The notes: generated by a model not told the origin, from the sequence alone. 64,000 nt of DNA from an uncultured Sphingomonas sp. (GCF_937871615.1 NZ_CALMPA010000046.1:186001-250000), one strand, 5' to 3'. Positions 42,931-52,826 are shown, numbered from the stretch's first letter. Made by a program: numbers and translations.

Positions 42931-43356
42931 ATGCGCGTTCGGCTCAACGTCTATTTTCCGCCCATGCTCGCCAAGCAGATCGACGAGTTGGCGATCCGGC
43001 GACGCATCTCGCGATCGGCGATCGTGGAGGCGGCGGTCACGTCCTATCTGTCGCCGGACGGCGCAGATCGGATGGAGGCGGCATTTGCCCGGCGGCTCGA
43101 CCGCCTATCGCGCCAGGTCCAGCGGCTTGAACGCAATACGGGCCTTTCGACAGAGGCGTTGGCACTGTTTGTTCGCTTCTGGCTGTCGGTGACGCCGCCG
43201 CTGCCGGACGAGGATCAAGCCGCCGCCCAAGTGAAGGGTCGCAAGCGCTATGAGGGCTTCGTCGAAACGCTCGGCCGGCGCTATGCGAGCGGCAAGAGCC
43301 TGCTCGACGAGATCCCCGAAGATGTGCGGCCCAAATCCGCGACCGATTCGGAGTAA
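42931..43356 (+). CDS. CopG-type ribbon-helix-helix protein of the transfer region
   Basis: 141 residues: 'MRVRLNVYFPPMLAKQIDEL' and 'RRRISRSAIVEAAVTSYLSP' form a ribbon-helix-helix domain, followed by a helical C-terminal part. A CopG gene between traG and trbB is constant in alphaproteobacterial trb clusters and is presumed to regulate the trb operon or assist relaxosome assembly. It starts 9 bp after traG. No partner toxin is present, so it is not part of a toxin-antitoxin pair. Confidence 0.85.
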   Translation: MRVRLNVYFPPMLAKQIDELAIRRRISRSAIVEAAVTSYLSPDGADRMEAAFARRLDRLSRQVQRLERNTGLSTEALALFVRFWLSVTPPLPDEDQAAAQVKGRKRYEGFVETLGRRYASGKSLLDEIPEDVRPKSATDSE

Positions 43357-43486
43357 ACGCGGGCCGATTGCAGGAACGGCCAGCGGGCCGATCCGCCATC
43401 GGTAAGTTTCTGCCGCCGCCTCTACTACGCCTTCAGCTATCTGTTGCTTAGGCCCCGTTTCTGCCTCTCTTGATGTGCCCCGACAG

Positions 43487-43521
43487 CCGGGCGGCGGTTC
43501 GCCCGGCCCTTATGAGGGGCC
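43487..43521 (+). promoter_or_regulatory. Two hairpins in front of trbB
   Basis: CCGGGCG-N6-CGCCCGG (43487-43506) and GGCCC-N7-GGGCC (43505-43521) lie in the 171-bp gap between the CopG gene and trbB. The second hairpin covers AGGGGCC, the only candidate ribosome-binding site for the TTG start at 43528. Confidence 0.4.
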
Positions 43522-43527
43522 AGTTCC

Positions 43528-44514
43528 TTGACCGTTCACCCGATCCGATCCGAGGCGAAGTCACGCGGCGCGAGAATGCTGCGGACGGCTCTCGGATCGT
43601 CGATTGCAGCCTGGCTCGACGATCCGGCTGTGATCGAGGTCATGTTGAACCCAGACGGGCGGCTGTGGGTCGATCGCCTCGGCGACGGGATCAGCGACAC
43701 CGGCGAGCTGCTGTGCGCCGCCGATGGCGAACGCATCGTCCGCCTAGTTGCGCATCATGTCGGCGTCGAAGTTCACGCCAAGTCCCCGCGCGTTTCGGCC
43801 GAATTGCCCGAAGGTGGTGAACGGTTCGAGGGACTGCTTCCGCCTGTCGTCGCAGCCCCGGCTTTCGCGATCCGTAAGCCCGCCGTCGCGGTGTTCACGC
43901 TCGACGATTATGGGGCGGCCGGGATCATGTCGGCGGCCGAGGCGGCGGCGCTGCGCGATGGTGTTGCGGCCCGCGCCAACATCCTGGTCGCGGGCGGCAC
44001 CGGCAGCGGCAAGACCACCCTGGTCAACGCGCTCTTGGCCGAGGTCGCCAAGACCGCCGACCGTATCGTCTTGATCGAAGATACGCGCGAGCTGCAATGC
44101 GCCGCGCCCAACCTCGTCGCCATGCGGACCAAGGATGGCGTCGTTTCGCTTTCCGATCTCGTCCGGTCCTCGCTCCGCCTGCGGCCCGATCGCATCCCGA
44201 TCGGCGAGGTGCGCGGCGCTGAAGCGCTCGACCTGCTTAAAGCCTGGGGGACCGGGCACCCCGGCGGCATTGGCACCATCCACGCTGGAACCGCGCTCGG
44301 CGCGCTGCGCCGTATGGAACAGCTCATTCAGGAAGCCGTCGTCACGGTCCCCCGCGCGCTGCTCGCCGAGACCATCGACCTGATCGCCGTCCTGGTCCGC
44401 GATGGGCATGGCCGCCGTCTCGCCGAGCTGGCGCGTGTCGAGGGGCTGGACCCCATCACCGGCGACTACCGCATCGCTTCGCTTTCCCAACCCCAGCCAG
44501 GAGACGTCAAATGA
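43528..44514 (+). CDS. trbB: Conjugal transfer ATPase TrbB (VirB11 family)
   Basis: 328 residues with Walker A '[15 protein letters not shown]' near residue 155, the Asp box '[12 protein letters not shown]', Walker B-like '[15 protein letters not shown]' and '[14 protein letters not shown]' (His box), all typical of hexameric VirB11 traffic ATPases that energise pilus assembly. The reading frame starts at TTG 43528, the first start after a stop and before '[15 protein letters not shown]'; a downstream ATG at about 43576 is also possible. Overlaps trbC by 4 bp. Confidence 0.93.
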   Translation: MTVHPIRSEAKSRGARMLRTALGSSIAAWLDDPAVIEVMLNPDGRLWVDRLGDGISDTGELLCAADGERIVRLVAHHVGVEVHAKSPRVSAELPEGGERFEGLLPPVVAAPAFAIRKPAVAVFTLDDYGAAGIMSAAEAAALRDGVAARANILVAGGTGSGKTTLVNALLAEVAKTADRIVLIEDTRELQCAAPNLVAMRTKDGVVSLSDLVRSSLRLRPDRIPIGEVRGAEALDLLKAWGTGHPGGIGTIHAGTALGALRRMEQLIQEAVVTVPRALLAETIDLIAVLVRDGHGRRLAELARVEGLDPITGDYRIASLSQPQPGDVK

Positions 44515-44843
44515 TCCATGCCCTTCGGCATGGCGCACACCGCGCCATGCTCGCCGCCACCGCCAGCGTGATCGCGCTGACTGCTGCTGTTCCCGCTTAT
44601 GCGTCGGGATCATCGATGCCGTGGGAAGCGCCCCTTCAATCCATCCTCCAATCGATCGAGGGGCCGGTCGCAAAGATTATCGCGGTCATCATCATCATCG
44701 TGACCGGCCTGACCCTCGCGTTCGGCGACACATCGGGCGGCTTCCGGCGGCTGATCCAGATCGTGTTCGGCCTGTCGATCGCCTTCGCCGCGTCGAGCTT
44801 CTTCCTGTCGTTCTTCAGCTTCGGCGGCGGGGCGCTCGTCTGA
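44511..44843 (+). CDS. trbC: TrbC pilin precursor (VirB2-like)
   Basis: 110 residues: a long signal peptide 'MLAATASVIALTAAVPAYASG' and two hydrophobic helices ('IIAVIIIIVTGLTLAFG', 'IVFGLSIAFAASSFFLSF') separated by a short basic loop, the structure of VirB2/TrbC pilins. TraF is expected to process and cyclise it. The ATGA overlap with trbB and the TGATG overlap with trbD show tight coupling. Confidence 0.92.
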   Translation: MIHALRHGAHRAMLAATASVIALTAAVPAYASGSSMPWEAPLQSILQSIEGPVAKIIAVIIIIVTGLTLAFGDTSGGFRRLIQIVFGLSIAFAASSFFLSFFSFGGGALV

Positions 44844-45112
44844 TGGAAGCGAGCGAGCCGATCGCGGGCTTCTCCGCTCCCGTCCACCGGGCGCTGACCG
44901 AGCCGATATTGCTCGGCGGCGCACCGCGGGCGCTCGCCATCGTCAACGGGACGCTGGCGGGCGCGATCGGTCTCGGCCTGCGTCTCTGGATCGCGGGCCT
45001 CGTCATCTGGGCGATCGGCCATGCGCTCTCGGTCTGGGCTGCGCGCCGCGACCCGCAGTTCGTGGACGTCGCCCGCCGCCACCTCCGTTACCCGACATGG
45101 ATGCAGCCATGA
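44843..45112 (+). CDS. trbD: TrbD inner-membrane protein (VirB3-like)
   Basis: 89 residues: 'APVHRALTEPILLGGAPRALAIVNGTLAGAIGLGL' contains the conserved P/V-x-x-x-L-x-x-P start of VirB3 proteins, followed by two membrane helices and 'DVARRHLRYPTW'. The start ATG overlaps the trbC stop. It is thought to join the pilin to the TrbE ATPase. Confidence 0.92.
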   Translation: MEASEPIAGFSAPVHRALTEPILLGGAPRALAIVNGTLAGAIGLGLRLWIAGLVIWAIGHALSVWAARRDPQFVDVARRHLRYPTWMQP

Positions 45113-47559
45113 TGAGCCTTCGCGAATACCGTGGGCATGCGGCCCATCTCGCCGACTTCCTGCCTTGGGCCGCACTGGTCGGCGCGGGCGTTGTTCTGAA
45201 CAAGGACGGCAGCTTTCAGCGCACAGCCCGTTTCCGCGGCCCCGATCTCGACAGCGCCACGCCGGCCGAGCTGGTCGCCACGACCGCACGACTGAACAGC
45301 GCGCTGCGCCGGCTCGGATCAGGCTGGGCGATCTTCGTCGAAGCCCAGCGCACACCCGCGCTCGACTACCCGGAGTCGGAATTTCCCGATCCCGTCTCAG
45401 CGCTGGTCGATCTGGAGCGGCGCGAACAGTTCAGCGAGGAGGGCGCACACTTCGAGAGCCTCTATTTCCTGACGTTGCTGTGGATGCCGCCGGCCGAGGA
45501 AAGGGCACGCGCCGAAGGCTGGCTCTATGAAGGGAAGTCCACCAACGGCGTCGATCCGTGGGAGCTGCTCAAGGGCTTCACCGATCGCAGCGACCGTGTG
45601 CTGAATCTGGTCGAGGGCTTCGTGCCCGAAGTCCGCTGGCTCGATGACGCCGAGACGCTGACCTACCTGCACAGCACCATTTCTACCCGACGCCAGCGTG
45701 TGCGTGTTCCCGAAACGCCCATGCACCTCGACGCGCTGCTCGCCGACGAGCCGCTGACGGGCGGGCTGGAGCCGCGCCTGGGCGACCATCACCTCCGCAC
45801 ACTCACCATCGTCGGATTCCCGAGCGTCACATTCCCCGGTCTGCTCGACGAACTGAACCGGCTCGCCTTCGAGTATCGCTGGTCCACCCGCGCGGTCATG
45901 CTCGACAAGACCGATGCGACCAGGCTGCTGACCAAGATCCGGCGGCAATGGTTCGCCAAGCGCAAGTCGGTCGCCGCCATATTGAAAGAGGTGATGACCA
46001 ACGAGGCATCGACGCTGCTCGACAGCGACGCCTCTAACAAGGCGGCCGATGCCGACATCGCTCTGCAGGAGCTGGGCGCCGACTATGCCGGCATGGCTTA
46101 TGTCACCGCGACGGTGACGGTGTGGGACCGCGATCCCGCCATTGCCGCCGAAAAGCTGCGGCTCGCCGAGAAGGTCATCCAGGGCCGCGACTTCACGGTC
46201 ATCCCCGAGGGCATGAACGCGATCGAGGCGTGGCTGGGAAGCCTCCCCGGTCACACTTACGCCAACGTCCGCCAGCCCCCGATCTCCACTATCAATCTCG
46301 CCCACCTGATCCCCCTGTCAGCAGTATGGGCGGGGCCGGAACGGGACGAGCATTTTGGTGCTCCCCCCTTGCTCTATGGCAAGACCGAAGGCTCGACCCC
46401 GTTCCGGTTTTCCCTTCACGTCGGCGACGTCGGCCACATGCTGATCGTCGGTCCGACCGGCGCGGGCAAATCCGTGCTGCTTGCGCTGATGGCGATGCAG
46501 TTCCGCCGCTATGGGCGTGCGCAGGTCTTCGCCTTCGACTTCGGCGGTTCGATCCGCGCCGCCGCGCTCGGCATGGGCGGCGACTGGCAGGATTTGGGCG
46601 GGACGCTCGCCGACGAGGCCGGCGACGGCGTGCAGCTCCAGCCGCTCGCCCATATCGACGCGCCTGCCGAGCGGGCATGGGCGGCCGAATGGCTGGCGGC
46701 GATCTTCGCGTCCGAGGGCGTCGCGGTCGATCCGCAGGCCAAGGAGCATATCTGGTCGGCGCTTGGTTCGCTGGCGTCGGCGCCGATCGGCGAACGCACG
46801 CTCACGGGTCTTGCTGTCCTGCTACAATCGCAGCAGCTCAAGCAAGCGCTCGCCTCCTACTGCATCGGCGGGCCGTGGGGCCGGCTGCTCGACGCCGAAG
46901 CTGAACGGCTCGGCGAAGCCTCGGTGCAGGCGTTCGAGACCGAGGGCCTGGTCGGCGCCGGCTCGGCCGCAGCCGTCCTGTCCTACCTGTTCCACCGGAT
47001 CGAAGGCCGGCTCGACGGCTCGCCAACGCTCATCATCATCGACGAAGGCTGGCTGGTACTCGACAGCCCGGACTTCGCCGCCCAGCTCCGCGAATGGCTG
47101 AAGACGCTCAGGAAGAAGAACGCCAGCGTCATCTTCGCCACCCAGAGCCTCGCTGACATCGAAACGTCGAGCATCGCCCCGGCCATCATCGAAAGCTGCC
47201 CGACGCGTATCTTCCTGCCCAACGAACGCGCGGCCGAGCCGCAGATCGCGGCCATCTATGAGCGCTTCGGCCTCAATGTCCGCCAGATCGAAATCCTCAG
47301 TCGGGCGACGCCGAAGCGCGACTATTACTGCCAGTCACGGCGGGGAAATCGCCTGTTCGAGCTGGGCTTGGGCGAGGTCGCGCTGGCCTTCGCCGCCGCG
47401 TCCTCGAAAACCGACCAGCTCCGCATCGCCGAATTGATCGAAACCCACGGGCAATCCGCTTTCGCGGCCGAATGGCTGCGCCATCGCGGCTCTGCCTGGG
47501 CCGTCGAGCTTCTTCCCCCCGATCCTCGGCATCAACCTCAGCAGGAGTTACCGCTATGA
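45109..47559 (+). CDS. trbE: Conjugal transfer ATPase TrbE (VirB4 family)
   Basis: 816 residues; Walker A 'GPTGAGKSVLLALMAMQF' near residue 450 and Walker B 'TLIIIDEGWLVLD' near 642, with 'NASVIFATQSLADIE' after it. The N-terminal half is the CagE/TrbE domain. VirB4 proteins power pilus subunit extraction and substrate transport. The first of two adjacent ATGs (45109, 45112) overlaps the trbD stop; it overlaps trbJ by 4 bp. Confidence 0.95.
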   Translation: MMSLREYRGHAAHLADFLPWAALVGAGVVLNKDGSFQRTARFRGPDLDSATPAELVATTARLNSALRRLGSGWAIFVEAQRTPALDYPESEFPDPVSALVDLERREQFSEEGAHFESLYFLTLLWMPPAEERARAEGWLYEGKSTNGVDPWELLKGFTDRSDRVLNLVEGFVPEVRWLDDAETLTYLHSTISTRRQRVRVPETPMHLDALLADEPLTGGLEPRLGDHHLRTLTIVGFPSVTFPGLLDELNRLAFEYRWSTRAVMLDKTDATRLLTKIRRQWFAKRKSVAAILKEVMTNEASTLLDSDASNKAADADIALQELGADYAGMAYVTATVTVWDRDPAIAAEKLRLAEKVIQGRDFTVIPEGMNAIEAWLGSLPGHTYANVRQPPISTINLAHLIPLSAVWAGPERDEHFGAPPLLYGKTEGSTPFRFSLHVGDVGHMLIVGPTGAGKSVLLALMAMQFRRYGRAQVFAFDFGGSIRAAALGMGGDWQDLGGTLADEAGDGVQLQPLAHIDAPAERAWAAEWLAAIFASEGVAVDPQAKEHIWSALGSLASAPIGERTLTGLAVLLQSQQLKQALASYCIGGPWGRLLDAEAERLGEASVQAFETEGLVGAGSAAAVLSYLFHRIEGRLDGSPTLIIIDEGWLVLDSPDFAAQLREWLKTLRKKNASVIFATQSLADIETSSIAPAIIESCPTRIFLPNERAAEPQIAAIYERFGLNVRQIEILSRATPKRDYYCQSRRGNRLFELGLGEVALAFAAASSKTDQLRIAELIETHGQSAFAAEWLRHRGSAWAVELLPPDPRHQPQQELPL

Positions 47560-48278
47560 CCAGAATGAATCTTCGCCCCGCCGTCCTGGCCGGCGTGCTC
47601 GCTGCCACGGCCATCGCGCCGGTGGCCGCTCCGATGCCGGCTTACGCGCAGTTCGGTTTTGGTGGGATCGTCTATGACCCGACCAATTATGCGCAGAACG
47701 TGCTGACGGCGGCTCGCTCGCTCCAACAGATCAACAACCAGATCCAGCAAATCCAGCAGCAGGCGACGAGCCTCATCAACGAGGCGAAGAACCTTGCCTC
47801 GCTGCCGTTCAGCCAGCTCCAGCAGTTGCAGCAGCAGGTTCAGCGTACCCAGCAGTTTCTCGGCCAGGCGCAGCGCATCGCCTATGATGTGCAGAACATC
47901 CAGCAGGCGTTCACCAGCCGCTACACCGGCTCGGCGCTGACCGGCACGCAGGCGCAGATGGTCGCCAACGCGAATGCGCGTTGGCAGGATAGTGTCGGCG
48001 CGTTCGAGGACTCGCTGAAGGTACAGGCGGGTGTCGTCGGCAACATCGACGGCGCGCGCACGACGATGACCGGCCTGGTCTCGGCCAGTCAGTCGGCGAC
48101 CGGCGCGCTTCAGGCCGCGCAGGCTGGCAATCAGCTTCTCGCGCTGCAATCGCAGCAGCTCGCCGACCTGACCGCCGCCGTCGCGGCGCAGGGCCGCGCG
48201 CAAGCGCTCGAATCCGCGCGGCATACGGCCGAGGAGGCGGAGGGCCGCGAACGGTTCCGCCGCTTCATGGGCAACTGA
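47556..48278 (+). CDS. trbJ: TrbJ periplasmic protein (VirB5-like)
   Basis: 240 residues: signal peptide 'AVLAGVLAATAIAPVAAPMPAYA', then 'DPTNYAQNVLTAARSLQQINNQIQQI' and long glutamine-rich helices, the pattern of TrbJ/VirB5 pilus tip proteins. It ends 'EGRERFRRFMGN'. CAGGAG precedes ATG 47556. Confidence 0.93.
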   Translation: MTRMNLRPAVLAGVLAATAIAPVAAPMPAYAQFGFGGIVYDPTNYAQNVLTAARSLQQINNQIQQIQQQATSLINEAKNLASLPFSQLQQLQQQVQRTQQFLGQAQRIAYDVQNIQQAFTSRYTGSALTGTQAQMVANANARWQDSVGAFEDSLKVQAGVVGNIDGARTTMTGLVSASQSATGALQAAQAGNQLLALQSQQLADLTAAVAAQGRAQALESARHTAEEAEGRERFRRFMGN

Positions 48279-48290
48279 GGATCGCGTCCG

Positions 48291-48608
48291 ATGCTGCACG
48301 CATCCTCGCGCACGGCCAAGATCGCGGGCGTCGCCGCGCTGGCGGGCTTGATGATGGCGGTGGCGATCGTCGCCGCCGTCCACAAGCCTGAACCCGCACA
48401 AGCCCCGCCCGTCGCCGTGCGCGGGGAGGCGCGCCAGGACCGGCTCGCCCGCGAACTCGAACGCTGCGCGACGCTCACCATGCCAGACTCGGGCTGCGAA
48501 GCGGCCTGGGCCGAGAACCGCCGCCGCTTCTTCCGTCAAGATGCTCCCACGCCCGCGGTGGATGCCAGCAAACCCGCAGCTCCCGCAACCGAGACCCCCG
48601 CGCCATGA
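48291..48608 (+). CDS. TrbK-alt type entry-exclusion protein
   Basis: 105 residues: a membrane segment 'IAGVAALAGLMMAVAIVAAV' and then 'RELERCATLTMPDSGCEAAWAENRRRFF' with two cysteines, the sequence pattern of the TrbK-alt family located between trbJ and trbL. Entry-exclusion proteins in the inner membrane block uptake of a second copy of the element. Ends in a Pro/Ala-rich tail. Overlaps trbL by 4 bp. Confidence 0.85.
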   Translation: MLHASSRTAKIAGVAALAGLMMAVAIVAAVHKPEPAQAPPVAVRGEARQDRLARELERCATLTMPDSGCEAAWAENRRRFFRQDAPTPAVDASKPAAPATETPAP

Positions 48609-49912
48609 ACGACACCAGCGTCATCGACACGTTCCTCAATGTCTTCACCCGCTACATCGACAGCGGGTTCGGCCTGCTCGGCGGCGAGGTCAGCTTCCTC
48701 TCGACCACATTGATCGCCATCGACGTGACGCTCGCCGGGCTGTTCTGGGCCTGGGGCGCCGACGAGGACGTGCTTCAGCGCCTCGTCAAGAAGACGCTCT
48801 ACATCGGCGTCTTCGCGTTCATCATCGGCAATTTCTCCAACCTCGCCAACATCGTGTTCCAGTCCTTCGCCGGCCTCGGCCTCAAGGCGAGCGGCGGGGC
48901 GATGTCGCTGGGCGATTTCATGAAACCCGGCACGATCGCGGCGACAGGGTTGCAAGCCGCCAAGCCGCTGATGGATGCGGCAGGGCAATTCTCGAACCTG
49001 TGGGCGGTGTTCTCGAACCTCGCTTTGATCCTCGTGCTGTTGCTCGCCTGGGTCATTGTGGTGCTCGCCTTCTTCATCATCGCGGTGCAGGTCTTCATCA
49101 CGCTGATCGAGTTCAAGCTGGTGACGCTGGCCGGCTTCGTGCTGCTGCCCTTCGCCTTCTTCAACAAGACCGCCTTCATGGCCGAACGTGTGCTCGGCCA
49201 TATCGTCTCCACGGGCATCAAGGTGCTGGTGCTCGCGGTCATCACCGGCATCGGCACGACGCTGTTCAGCCAGTTCACTAGCGCAAACCTCGGCACGGCG
49301 CCCGACATCAATCAGGTCATGGCGATCGCGCTCGCTGCCCTGTCGCTGTTCGGCCTCGCCATCTTCGGCCCCGGTATCGCCAACGGCATCGTCTCGGGTG
49401 GTCCCGCACTTGGCGCGGGCGCCGCGGCCGGAACCGCGCTTGCCGCCGGCGGGGCGCTCGTCGGTGGCGCAGCCGCCGCCCGTCTTGGGGTCGGGGCGGC
49501 TGCCGGCGTGATCGGCGGCGCTGCCAGAGGTGGTGCGTTCGCATCGGGTGCGGCGAGCAGCGCCTATGCGCTCGGCTCAGCTGGCAAGACCGGCGGAGCG
49601 GCGGTTGCGGGCGGTGCGGCGGGCGTTGGCCGAGCGACCGCAGGCGCGGCCATGTCGCCGCTTCGCAAGGCCGCAGCATCCCTAAAAGATAGCTATCGCT
49701 CGGGCGGCCGCGCGGCCGTGACCGCAACGGGCGGCACGATCTCGGGGGGCACGTCGTCGCCCGCGCCGTCGGCTGATGGGCCGCCCACCTGGGCAGCGAA
49801 CATGAAACGCCGCCAGACCATGACCCACGGCGCCACCGTCGCCGCCCACACGCTGCGCTCCGGCGACGGTGGCGGCAGCGGTGCGTCCGTCGACCTCAGC
49901 CAGAAGGACTAA
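48605..49912 (+). CDS. trbL: TrbL inner-membrane channel protein (VirB6-like)
   Basis: 435 residues: about six membrane helices in the first 260 residues ('VLLLAWVIVVLAFFIIAV', 'VTLAGFVLLPFAFFNKTAF'), followed by a glycine/alanine-rich low-complexity C-terminal region, as in all TrbL proteins. It forms part of the inner-membrane translocation channel. ATG 48605 overlaps the preceding gene. Confidence 0.93.
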   Translation: MNDTSVIDTFLNVFTRYIDSGFGLLGGEVSFLSTTLIAIDVTLAGLFWAWGADEDVLQRLVKKTLYIGVFAFIIGNFSNLANIVFQSFAGLGLKASGGAMSLGDFMKPGTIAATGLQAAKPLMDAAGQFSNLWAVFSNLALILVLLLAWVIVVLAFFIIAVQVFITLIEFKLVTLAGFVLLPFAFFNKTAFMAERVLGHIVSTGIKVLVLAVITGIGTTLFSQFTSANLGTAPDINQVMAIALAALSLFGLAIFGPGIANGIVSGGPALGAGAAAGTALAAGGALVGGAAAARLGVGAAAGVIGGAARGGAFASGAASSAYALGSAGKTGGAAVAGGAAGVGRATAGAAMSPLRKAAASLKDSYRSGGRAAVTATGGTISGGTSSPAPSADGPPTWAANMKRRQTMTHGATVAAHTLRSGDGGGSGASVDLSQKD

Positions 49913-49918
49913 CCGCCC

Positions 49919-50602
49919 ATGTTCCGACGCCCAACCATCCGCTACGGCCAGACCCCCGAGCCGATCACACCCTATCAGCGCGCCGCCCAAGCCTGGGACG
50001 ACAGGATCGGCTCGGCCCGCGTGCAGGCGAAGAACTGGCGGCTCGCCTTCTTCGGCGCGTTGGCGCTCTCGGGCGGACTTGCAGGGGGCCTCGTCTGGCA
50101 ATCCGCGCGAGGCCATATCGTGCCGTGGGTCGTGCAGGTCGACAAGCTCGGCGAGGCACAAGCCGTCGCGCCTGCAGAGGCCGACTATCGTCCGACCGAT
50201 CCGCAGATCGCGTTTCATCTCGCGCGCTTCATCGAGCAGGTGCGCAGCATCCCTGCCGATCCGATCATCGTCCGCCAGAATTGGCTTCGCGCCTACGACT
50301 TCACCACCGACAAAGGCGCGCTGTTCCTCAACGACTATGCACGGGCGAACGACCCCTTCGCTCAGATCGGCAAGGTCCAGGTCGCGGTGGACGTGTCGAG
50401 CGTGATCCGTGCTTCGCCCGACAGCTTCCGGGTGGCCTGGACCGAACGGCGCTATCAGGACGGCAGCCTTGCCGCCACCGAGCGCTGGTCGGCCATCCTC
50501 ACCGTTGTTTTCGTGGCCCCGCGCACGCCCGACGCCCTGCGCAAGAACCCGCTCGGGGTCTTCGTCAACGCCCTCAACTGGTCAAAGGAGCTGTCGCAAT
50601 GA
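49919..50602 (+). CDS. trbF: TrbF inner-membrane protein (VirB8-like)
   Basis: 227 residues: a single N-terminal membrane segment ('LAFFGALALSGGLAGGLVW') and a periplasmic NTF2-like domain ('VPWVVQVDKLGEAQAV', 'FHLARFIEQVRSIPADPIIV', 'WTERRYQDGSLAATERWSAIL'). VirB8 proteins nucleate the channel. Overlaps trbG by 4 bp. Confidence 0.94.
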   Translation: MFRRPTIRYGQTPEPITPYQRAAQAWDDRIGSARVQAKNWRLAFFGALALSGGLAGGLVWQSARGHIVPWVVQVDKLGEAQAVAPAEADYRPTDPQIAFHLARFIEQVRSIPADPIIVRQNWLRAYDFTTDKGALFLNDYARANDPFAQIGKVQVAVDVSSVIRASPDSFRVAWTERRYQDGSLAATERWSAILTVVFVAPRTPDALRKNPLGVFVNALNWSKELSQ

Positions 50603-51615
50603 GACGCCCAATGCTTCGTCGCGCCGCCTCGGCGGTCCTGCTCGCCACAACCTCCGTGCTCGCCGCTTGCGCCACCACGTCAGCCAAGCCGCCGGCCATA
50701 GCCTATGACAATCCGCCGCCGGCCGAGATCGCGGCCACTCCGGCGCCCGAGCCGCCCAAGCCGGTCGAGGTGGTGGCGATCCCCGAGCCGCTGCCGCTTC
50801 CCGGCCAGTTGAAGCCAGTCGGCGAAAGCCCGCGTCCGCCGGAATCCGCCGATCCGCGCAACCGTGTCGGCGCGGCTAACGCGGCTGCCCGCATGCAGCC
50901 GGTGCGCGACGGCTTCCTCAATGCGATCCAGCAATATCCGTGGACGGACGGTGCGCTCTATCAGGTCTATGCCGCGCCCGGCCAGGTGACGGACATCGCG
51001 CTTCAGGAAGGCGAGCAGCTCGTCGGGGCCGGGCCGGTTGCGGCGGGCGATACCGTGCGCTGGATCATCGGCGATACGACCAGCGGCGCGGGCGCGACAG
51101 CTCGGGTGCATATCCTCGTTAAACCAACCCGGCCCGACCTTTCGACCAACCTCGTCATCAACACCGACCGGCGCACCTATCATTTGGAACTGCGCGCGGG
51201 TGCAGCAACCTACATGGCGTCGGTGAGCTGGACCTATCCGCGAGATGCGCTGATCGCCTTGCAGGGCCGCAACGCTGCTGCCGCAGCCACCGTGCCGGTC
51301 GCGGCTGGCGTGGACCTGACAGCGCTCAATTTCCACTATCGGATCGATGGCGATCGTGCGCCGTGGCGGCCGGCCCGTGCGTTCGATGATGGTCGGCAGG
51401 TGTTTATCGAATTTCCGGCGGGGATCTCGCAGGGCGAGATGCCGCCGCTGTTCGTGACCGGTGCGGCCGGCGACGCCGAACTGGTCAATTACCGCGTGCA
51501 GGGCCGTTACATGGTTGTCGATCGCCTGTTCGCCGCCGCCGAGCTGCGCCTGGGCGACAAGCGCAGCGAGCAGCGCGTGCGGATCGTGCGCGACGATGGC
51601 CGGGAGCGGCGCTGA
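50599..51615 (+). CDS. trbG: TrbG (VirB9-like) outer-membrane core protein, lipoprotein signal
   Basis: 338 residues with a lipobox 'SVLAAC' (Cys24), a proline-rich linker, and the VirB9 domain: 'IYQVYAAPGQVTDIALQEGEQL'-like start, 'WIIGDTTSG', 'LVINTDRRTYHLELRAG' and the C-terminal 'DGRQVFIEFP' and 'YRVQGRYMVVDRLF'. The lipid anchor is a feature of trb systems lacking a separate VirB7. Overlaps trbI by one base (TGATG). Confidence 0.93.
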   Translation: MRRPMLRRAASAVLLATTSVLAACATTSAKPPAIAYDNPPPAEIAATPAPEPPKPVEVVAIPEPLPLPGQLKPVGESPRPPESADPRNRVGAANAAARMQPVRDGFLNAIQQYPWTDGALYQVYAAPGQVTDIALQEGEQLVGAGPVAAGDTVRWIIGDTTSGAGATARVHILVKPTRPDLSTNLVINTDRRTYHLELRAGAATYMASVSWTYPRDALIALQGRNAAAAATVPVAAGVDLTALNFHYRIDGDRAPWRPARAFDDGRQVFIEFPAGISQGEMPPLFVTGAAGDAELVNYRVQGRYMVVDRLFAAAELRLGDKRSEQRVRIVRDDGRERR

Positions 51616-52826
51616 TGAGCGATCCTTCCGACATTCCCGCCGCCGAAGCGGTCGCGGCTCCGGCCGACCGCCAGGCCTTCCAGCTCCGGGGCGATCCGCC
51701 GCGCGTCATGCGGCTTTCGCGAAAGGCGCTGGCTATGGTGGGCATCGCCGCCGGTCTCGGCATCGGCGGCTCGCTGATCTATGCCTTGCGGTCAGTCGGT
51801 CCGCACGAAGCGAAGGAACTCTACAACACCGACAGTCGCGCGGGCGAGGCGATCACATCCGGTCCCAAGGATTACGGCCAGGCTCCAAAGCTCGGGCCGC
51901 CGCTCCCGGGTGATCTCGGTCGTCCGATTGTGTCCGCGCAGCAGCGCGGGGAGGCTGTTCCCGTGCCGCCGATCGGCGCGCAAGCCGGTCAGCCCGATGC
52001 CGCCGCCCGAGCCGAGGAAGCAGCGCGCCAGCGCATCAGCCAAGAGCGTGACGCAGCGCGGACCAGTTCGGTCTTCCTGGGCGGCCGCACGGCCACCGTA
52101 GCCGGAGCGGCAGCGCAGCCCATCGCCGCCGTGCCATCGGACGCGCCGGCCCCCGCACAGCAGGCCGCCAGCCAGGGCGACCAGGCCGCAAAGCGGGCCT
52201 TCATGGCGCAGGCGTCCAACCAGCGCACGGTCAGCGTCGAGCGGCTGACCGCTCCGGCATCACCCAACATCGTCCAGGCTGGCAGTATCATCCCGGCCGC
52301 GCTCATCACCGGCATCCGGTCGGACCTTCCCGGCCAGATCACCGCTCAGGTGACGCAGAACGTCTATGACAGCATCACCGGCCGAATCCTGCTCATCCCG
52401 CAAGGCGCACGGCTGATCGGCGAATATGATAGTCAGATCACCGCCGGGCAGACCCGCGTGCTGCTCGCCTGGGATCGGCTGATCCTGCCGGATGGCCGCT
52501 CGATCGTTCTCGAACGCCAGCCAAGCGCTGATGCCGCCGGATATGCAGGCTTGCAGGATCGCGTCGACCAGCATTGGGGCAACATGCTCAAGGCCGCCGC
52601 GATCTCCACCCTGCTCGGCATCGGGGCCGAGATGACGACGAACAACAACAACTCGCTGGTGCAGGCGCTTCGCTACGGGACGCAGGATACCGTCAATCAG
52701 ACAGGGCAGCAGATCGTGCGCCGCCAACTCGGCGTGCCGCCGACGCTCACCATCCGGCCGGGCTATCCCCTTCGCATTGTCATCACCCGCGATCTTGTCC
52801 TCGAACCCATCGGAGGAACGCGATGA
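51615..52826 (+). CDS. trbI: TrbI (VirB10-like) envelope-spanning protein
   Basis: 403 residues: one membrane segment near residue 40 ('ALAMVGIAAGLGIGGSLIYAL'), a long Pro/Ala/Gln-rich periplasmic linker, and the VirB10 barrel domain with 'AGSIIPAALITGIRSDLPGQI', 'ILLIPQGARLIGEYDSQI' and the C-terminal 'VRRQLGVPPTLTIRPGYPLRI'. It spans both membranes and closes the channel core. Confidence 0.94.
   Translation: MSDPSDIPAAEAVAAPADRQAFQLRGDPPRVMRLSRKALAMVGIAAGLGIGGSLIYALRSVGPHEAKELYNTDSRAGEAITSGPKDYGQAPKLGPPLPGDLGRPIVSAQQRGEAVPVPPIGAQAGQPDAAARAEEAARQRISQERDAARTSSVFLGGRTATVAGAAAQPIAAVPSDAPAPAQQAASQGDQAAKRAFMAQASNQRTVSVERLTAPASPNIVQAGSIIPAALITGIRSDLPGQITAQVTQNVYDSITGRILLIPQGARLIGEYDSQITAGQTRVLLAWDRLILPDGRSIVLERQPSADAAGYAGLQDRVDQHWGNMLKAAAISTLLGIGAEMTTNNNNSLVQALRYGTQDTVNQTGQQIVRRQLGVPPTLTIRPGYPLRIVITRDLVLEPIGGTR

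Noticed and set aside
42931..43356. CopG gene as an antitoxin
   Set aside because: No toxin gene adjacent; its constant place between traG and trbB indicates a transfer role.
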